The translations under genes and the position numbers were made by a program. This document shows, piece after piece, positions 59,291-64,000 of a stretch of DNA of 64,000 bases. The stretch covers positions 1 through 64,000 of the forward strand of contig NMRA01000047.1 of NCBI GenBank assembly GCA_002633005.1. The letters run 5' to 3'. Under the pieces are notes generated by a model. The model did no database searches. It was not told the origin of the DNA and saw only the letters and a program-made list of their open reading frames with translations. This stretch comes from Phoronis australis. Its lineage: Eukaryota > Phoronida > Phoronidae. Numbering within the stretch: position 1 is the stretch's first letter; every line of letters begins with the position of its first letter.

Positions 59291-59350
59291 CTCGAACTCA
59301 CGACCAAGCGGACATAGCGCGCGTGCTTTCCCACTGCACCACCACGATTT
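59291..59350 (-). repeat. tRNA-derived SINE fragment
   Basis: Reverse strand GGTGGTGCAGTGGGAAAGCA then GTGAGTTCGAGC: A-box and B-box like blocks ~30 bp apart, abutting the end of the THAP element. Sister of 33236-33305. Confidence 0.5.
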
Positions 59351-59379
59351 AACTCCTTAACCGTACTAAGAATATTTTT

Positions 59380-60420
59380 GGAAGGATATTTTTTATATCT
59401 TATACGAATGTATAAATCTGTGTGAGATAGATGACCCTTTGTGCCAACTTTGTGGTATAACCCCAAAAATTCGTGTAGACAGTAGTCTAATTTGTTTGGA
59501 ACGAGTGGTTTCAAAAGGGTATACGATACGTACACGATTTAGTTGACCCAGATAAAGGATGAATTTAAGATTATCATACCTTTCGTACACGTTTTTAATT
59601 TTGCCTCTGAATTACTCATTTTTATGGAATTCAAAGTTCAATACTTTGTTCTTCGAATCATCTAAGAGACAAGAGTACTATAGTCACTCCATTTTTCCAG
59701 AACATATTTTCCGAATCTCCTCGGAAAATAAAGGGACGAGGAAAATATATCTATTAATCATTTCCAAATTGTATGTAAAACCTGTTGCGGAATTGAAGTG
59801 GGAGAGAGAACTTAGCTTATGCGATGATACTCAGTCTTGGAAAAAAAACATTCTGTAATTTATCATTGTACTTCCGATGTCAAACTCAGGTTATTTCAAT
59901 TCCGTGTCAACCGCAGACTTATTGGTATAAACTCTTATTTAAGGAAAATAGGTTTTAGTGAATCGTCTTTGTGTTCTTTCTGTGAGCACCACGAAGAAAC
60001 AATTCTACATTTGTATTGGGAATGCTCACATGTTCCGAAGTTATGGGAATGTTTAAAAACATGGATGACAAATCAGTGCGATTTCCCTCTGCCGTTAAAT
60101 ATGTCTACCGCCTTGTTTGGAGATCCAGCCTGTAGATTAGAAGTCATAAATTTAATTCTTTGCTTAAATGGATTTCATTCATGTAGGCAAAGACTGCAAA
60201 AGGCTAATCTCAATTTTCAGTCATTTTTAGGTGAGGTGCGTCATTACCACAACCTGGAAAAAATTACTTATAATTACAAATTGGATCCAGAGAGATTCCA
60301 GGCAAGGTGGTCTTCTTTTTTTTGCCTAGCAACTAGCTTTTATAGGGTTCGAATTCATATTGCTGTACAACTATGTACTGTTCTGTCGAATTAATAAATG
60401 TTTCATTTCAAAAAAAAACA
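59380..60420 (+). pseudogene. L1/Tx1-like LINE, ORF2 C-terminus and 3' end
   Basis: The first part (59390-59860) has the thumb-like region in shifting frames (VSKGYTIRTRFS, then NKGTRKIYLLIISKLYVKPV and ELKWERELSL). A frameshift near 59850 leads to the open frame 59837-60394: DVKLRLFQFRVNRRLIGINS, then CSFCEHHEETILHLYWEC, the zf-RVT zinc motif, and a Trp/Phe-rich end. TAATAAA at 60392 and a run of A after 60411 mark the 3' end. The 5' part of the LINE is missing. Confidence 0.8.
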
Positions 60421-60429
60421 TTCACGGTG

Positions 60430-61435
60430 TACGTTCACAGCTATTAATCGTGCATCACTGAAATTTGGTTGTTCCTGTCTTTTTAGTGGACTTTTGTCTC
60501 GTTGTCGACATTTTGTATTAGTTTTTGTTCTCTGAGGCGGTCTTTTTTTGCTCACATCGTCAAATGCTCGAGTCCCCCCAACCCCCACCCTGGGTGCGCC
60601 CACATTTTATAAAGGCAGCGCGGTTAAACGGGAACCCTTTCCTTTGTCGGGAACTTCCACAAAAGTACCATTTTGTAGATTTTTTTATCTATAGCACTCC
60701 TCTTTTATGAGTTATGAACATACAGAACGCGGATTTCTTAAAATTAAAATGAAAAAGTCTAGACGTTTAACTCCTAAAATGTACTTATATACGCACACAT
60801 GCTCAACCGTCAAGTGCGCCGTTTCGTAGCGACTTTGGTAGTTAGCAACCAACGAATTTGGGCGGCACGTGCAATAAGCATAAGCAGCTCATGCATTTCT
60901 TAATATTCTACCGATGTGAATTCCATAAAAGCTTCCATATTCATGTGTTTTTATGACACGCGTGCAACAACTAGAACTTAACATTCGAACACCACTTTGC
61001 TGGGCCTGCGTTTCCGTTGTCTAGTCACTAATTACCTTACAAGTTTTTGGTAAGAACAAATCGTTGGACAATGAAGAACCGATTTAGTACGCATTTATTA
61101 CTAATTAATAAATAAAAATGTCACCTGTACATAATTTTCCTGGAGATTTGTAGCTTAAGTCAGTTCAGTTATTCCTCTGAAATGATGTCGAGATTGGAAT
61201 ATCCGTGCATTCTAACATTTATCGGTCGCTCGACTGATCGTAGAATTCTGGCGAACCCAACAAGCGTCCGTGACGGGAGAGGAGGGCGGCGGGTTGACTT
61301 CGCTTCTAAACCAGCACTGTTTGTGAAGAAAGGCTTTTGTATCATGTAACGACAGACACTGACGTGTTTTCGCTTCTAAGAATAACTGCAGAAGTAAAAG
61401 AATTTTTTCCAAGGGTGGACAAGAGTTTAAATAAC
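60430..61435. other. No recognisable gene
   Basis: Short open frames only, no repeat ends or RNA genes seen. Confidence 0.35.
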
Positions 61436-61439
61436 GTTA

Positions 61440-61735
61440 GGTTTAAAGGAGAATGCCACCCGATTTAATTAAATTTTTAACGTCTTAATCGGTCTATATC
61501 CACGTCGCCTCTTATACGGTTGACCTCACTTTGCCGAGAGGTGTCGCGTTAACCTGTGAGGAAGTTGAGAAGCGACGCAGAGGCGTCAGTGTTTGTCTCT
61601 AGAGTGAATGCCGTTTATATTGCGGTGCATCGGTTTCCGCTTGTCCGAACTATGAAGCTGCGAACAAATCGGGTATATCGTTTTTTTTTTTTTTTACTTC
61701 CTCGAGAGTCCGAAATGCTTAGGAAGTGGCTCCTG
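61440..61735 (+). repeat. Dispersed repeat, copy 2
   Basis: Partner of 43190-43447, with a T-run expansion at 61680-61695. The 88-codon frame at 61556-61822 lies across it and is not credible as a gene. Confidence 0.8.
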
Positions 61736-62077
61736 GCAGTGAAGAATGAAAGGTATGCTGTTAATAGCAAGTTTGAGGCCGTGAAACATCTAAGTCTGTG
61801 GCCGGCATTTCGTCGACAGTGATTTCTCTTACGAATTCCGGCTTACCAAAGAACTATCCATAAGTTCCGTTGTCTATGCATGTTCACGGCGCCTCTCTAA
61901 TATTTCTTGATCAGTGTATTCCGGCTCGAACTGATAGCCTGAGAAACCTAACGATCCGACCCCTGAAGTCTTCGTCGGATGAGCTCTTGACTAAGTCGGG
62001 ATTGGCGCAGGGCGAGTTGCCATGTAGACGTTTATTATTCTGCGTTCTGTTTCACAATGAATTCACTGATTCTCATC

Positions 62078-62458
62078 TTAAAATGATCCTAAACAATGCT
62101 TATATGAAACTGAAACAAAGCCTGTCTCATTAGATACAATTTGTAATGCCTTAAAGTGCTCGTGAGTGCACATGTTTTGAGAAGCCAGCAATGAATAAAC
62201 CGCTGCGTTACCAGCTTTTGATGCCGGCAACAAAGGTAATTGACCGGGCACCAAGGCCATGTGAGCGCATGCTAATTCAGTGTTTGCTTGACAGAAAGCT
62301 GTTGTACAGAATTTGTTGAATGCACGACACTTTTCATTGTTCACGGTCTTTATTCCGTTGCGTTCATACTTTCTGAACAAAACTCTACTCTCTACTGAAC
62401 ATAGATACAGTAACTGACCTAGCGACATAATTAAAAGACACACGATATTTCGAAACAT
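62078..62458 (-). CDS. Possible small secreted protein, unrecognised
   Basis: ATG at 62458 encodes MFRNIVCLLIMSLGQLLYLC, a good signal-peptide profile, followed by a Cys-containing region (KCRAFNKFCTTAFC, ELACAHM, NMCTHEHF) to a TAA near 62078, 126 residues. The frame is open 23 codons further upstream, but this Met begins the hydrophobic run. It could be one exon of a larger extracellular protein; the CRAFN motif is faintly PAN-like. An overlapping minus-strand frame at 62431-62889 is weaker. No promoter or splice evidence was found. Confidence 0.35.
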   Translation of the reverse strand: MFRNIVCLLIMSLGQLLYLCSVESRVLFRKYERNGIKTVNNEKCRAFNKFCTTAFCQANTELACAHMALVPGQLPLLPASKAGNAAVYSLLASQNMCTHEHFKALQIVSNETGFVSVSYKHCLGSF

Positions 62459-63019
62459 ACTTGTTTCATTCTCAAGTGAAGATAAAATGACGCAGTAATG
62501 CCACCACAGAGTATAAGCTGATGACACACACAGTGAGACACGGCGGGTGTGAAATACTGCAAAGAATGACTAATGAATTGGGGTAACAGGAAAGTCACGC
62601 AAACAAGTGTAACGTGCGGCGCGACCCTGTTTGAGCAGCACGCGTACATACATGTACGCGCCATTTCCGAAAAATTGTGATACCTCTCGAGAGTTTTTCT
62701 GAAACTGGGCTTTCTGATAATAAAATAGGAAAAACTTTTAATGAAATGAAACCACTTGCGATTGTTATGACATGTACGTAACCTCACATTTGTTTGAATA
62801 ACATGGAAATTGGCAAATAGGTGAAGCAATGGCGCCAAAGAGCGCATCGCAAATTTAGCAGCTAATTGCCGGTAACTGAAGAACGTCAATTTTCGAACAC
62901 CAGCGTAAATAATTTAGTTTACCCAAGGAAGAGTAAGAATTTTTTAATGAGGCATCATTAATTCTGGCGGCGACAGGCCCGATGAATTACATACGCGACA
63001 GAAGCCGGAGGAAGTGAAA

Positions 63020-63090
63020 TTAATCCGACGGAGTGACGTCACCCAGGCCATTAAGCCGACGAACTGACGTCACCAAGGCCAGTACAAAAC
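63020..63090. promoter_or_regulatory. Tandem CRE-like sites
   Basis: Two ~33 bp imperfect repeats each contain TGACGTCA(C), at about 63033 and 63066, within a short GC-richer block (63000-63200). The palindromic CRE is a known CREB/ATF site; whether it works here is unknown. Confidence 0.35.
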
Positions 63091-63439
63091 TGGCCACCCT
63101 CCCTCCGCATCCGCGAAAAAACGGCCCGCGAGACAAAAATAGAAAACCTTGAATCCAAATAGGTGGCCGGTCCAATACCTGGGCGCAACGAAGGTTCGTA
63201 ATGGAGCGAGGGAGACGGAGTTTGTGCAAACGATGCATTCTATATAGTAGATTGTCACATGTTAGGGAAATCTTTATTTAGAAACAAAGAATATAAATCG
63301 GTAAATAAAACAACAAGAATGGATCAACTGAAATTTGAAATTTTCGGATGTAACAACTTCCTTTATCAACAAAAACAGAAATAAAGTAAAATCAAACACA
63401 AAATGACAATTGAAAATCCTATTTCCTCATCCCCCTATA

Positions 63440-63929
63440 ATTTCTTGGAGAAAATGTAAAAATCTAAAGAATTATTTAGTTAAAGCTAATATCGACTGAC
63501 AAACCTATTGGCAACACACAATGTAACAAAACTAGGTGTAAAATGTGTAACTTCATCAACGATAGCACTTTTTTCCAGTCTTCCCAAACCAATGAAAACT
63601 TTGAAATAAAACATTATTCTGATTGCACCACCAACAATTTTATTTACCTTAAAACTTGTAAAAAATGTTCTATCCAATACGTAGGACAAACTCAACATAA
63701 TCTACAAACTCGGTTTCGTAATCATAGATTTAACATAATACATAAAAACATTTCTGATACTATAGGTAATCATTTCAATTCCAAAAACCATAATATTCAA
63801 GATCTTTCTGTACAAATAATAGAAAAACTCCAACACCCCAGTACCCCTCACAGACTTAAAAGAGAACAATATTGGATAGACAAACTGAATACAATAGAAC
63901 CTCATGGATTGAACATAAAAGCTTCTTAA
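63440..63929 (+). pseudogene. Penelope-like element, C-terminal GIY-YIG region
   Basis: From 63440 a frame reads CKNLKNYLVKANI, shifts, and continues as NTQCNKTRCKMCNFI, a Cys cluster that precedes the endonuclease in Penelope-like proteins. NFIYLKTCKKCSIQYVGQT then gives the I-Y...Y-V-G core of the GIY-YIG nuclease, followed by LQTRFRNHR, GNHFNSKNH and a C-terminal L-x-R-E-Q-Y-W-I segment, ending at the TAA at 63927-63929. The reverse transcriptase part is absent, so it is a 5'-truncated copy, as is usual for the group. Confidence 0.85.
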
Positions 63930-64000
63930 AATATGTCATTGAATTTTTTACGCAAAAATGTATCATTTTCATTACACCATATCTTATATGTCAATTGTCA

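Noticed and set aside
62431-62889. 152-codon minus-strand open frame
   Set aside because: It overlaps the signal-peptide-bearing frame in another phase, with no start context or domain. The alternative frame is more protein-like.

Overview
Kind of organism. This is a repeat-rich, intron-bearing, moderately AT-rich animal genome segment. It carries BEL/Pao LTR elements, L1/Tx1-like LINEs, a Penelope-like element, THAP-bearing P-like elements, a Ginger-like element, hAT-type MITEs and tRNA-derived SINE pieces, plus one recognisable host gene of the FAM151 (DUF2181) family. That mix, with allelic near-duplicates left at assembly joins, suggests a highly heterozygous marine invertebrate such as a lancelet, hemichordate or cnidarian. 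I cannot name the species.

Layout. 1-8861: a BEL/Pao LTR retrotransposon missing the start of its 5' LTR. Its interior is inflated by two duplications, each joined by a single N, and its reverse transcriptase core is deleted. 8862-17100: non-coding sequence plus an old ~3.1 kb tandem segmental duplication (about 10.02-13.1 kb and 13.93-17.1 kb) holding decayed exon-like pieces, an inserted element end and half of a 58 kb repeat. 17.1-26 kb: mostly unannotatable sequence with a hAT-type MITE, an L1-like LINE relic and a YSQ-rich low-complexity stretch. 26023-36410: a three-level nest. A P-like THAP element (7-9 bp target duplication) contains a hAT-like element (6-8 bp duplication), which contains a 6.7 kb Ginger-like element (TGT...ACA ends, 4 bp duplication GCGG) with a Ulp1-protease/PHD gene relic and a 76 bp satellite. 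36843-40328: a 3.5 kb element with 20 bp perfect inverted ends. 40.56-42.95 kb: a decayed BEL/Pao gag-protease on the minus strand. 43.2-47.5 kb: SINE-bearing duplicated and inverted blocks, a THAP pseudogene and a large foldback element. 47684-50733: a complete three-exon FAM151-like gene (306 aa, minus strand), with a LINE tail in its first intron. 50.7-57 kb: largely unknown sequence, with a LINE 3' end and several weak exon candidates. 57.2-59.3 kb: a second THAP P-like copy (minus strand) split by another TIR element, with an assembly gap. 59.3-60.4 kb: an L1-like LINE 3' end. 61.4-63 kb: a dispersed repeat and a possible small secreted protein. 63.4-63.9 kb: a Penelope-like GIY-YIG domain.

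How it fits together. Nearly all recognisable coding sequence is mobile-element protein in some stage of decay. The most useful signal is chronological: two copies of the THAP element act as each other's empty sites, so the order and target-site duplications of four insertions can be read from this window alone. FAM151 is the only gene I would call confidently as functional host sequence.
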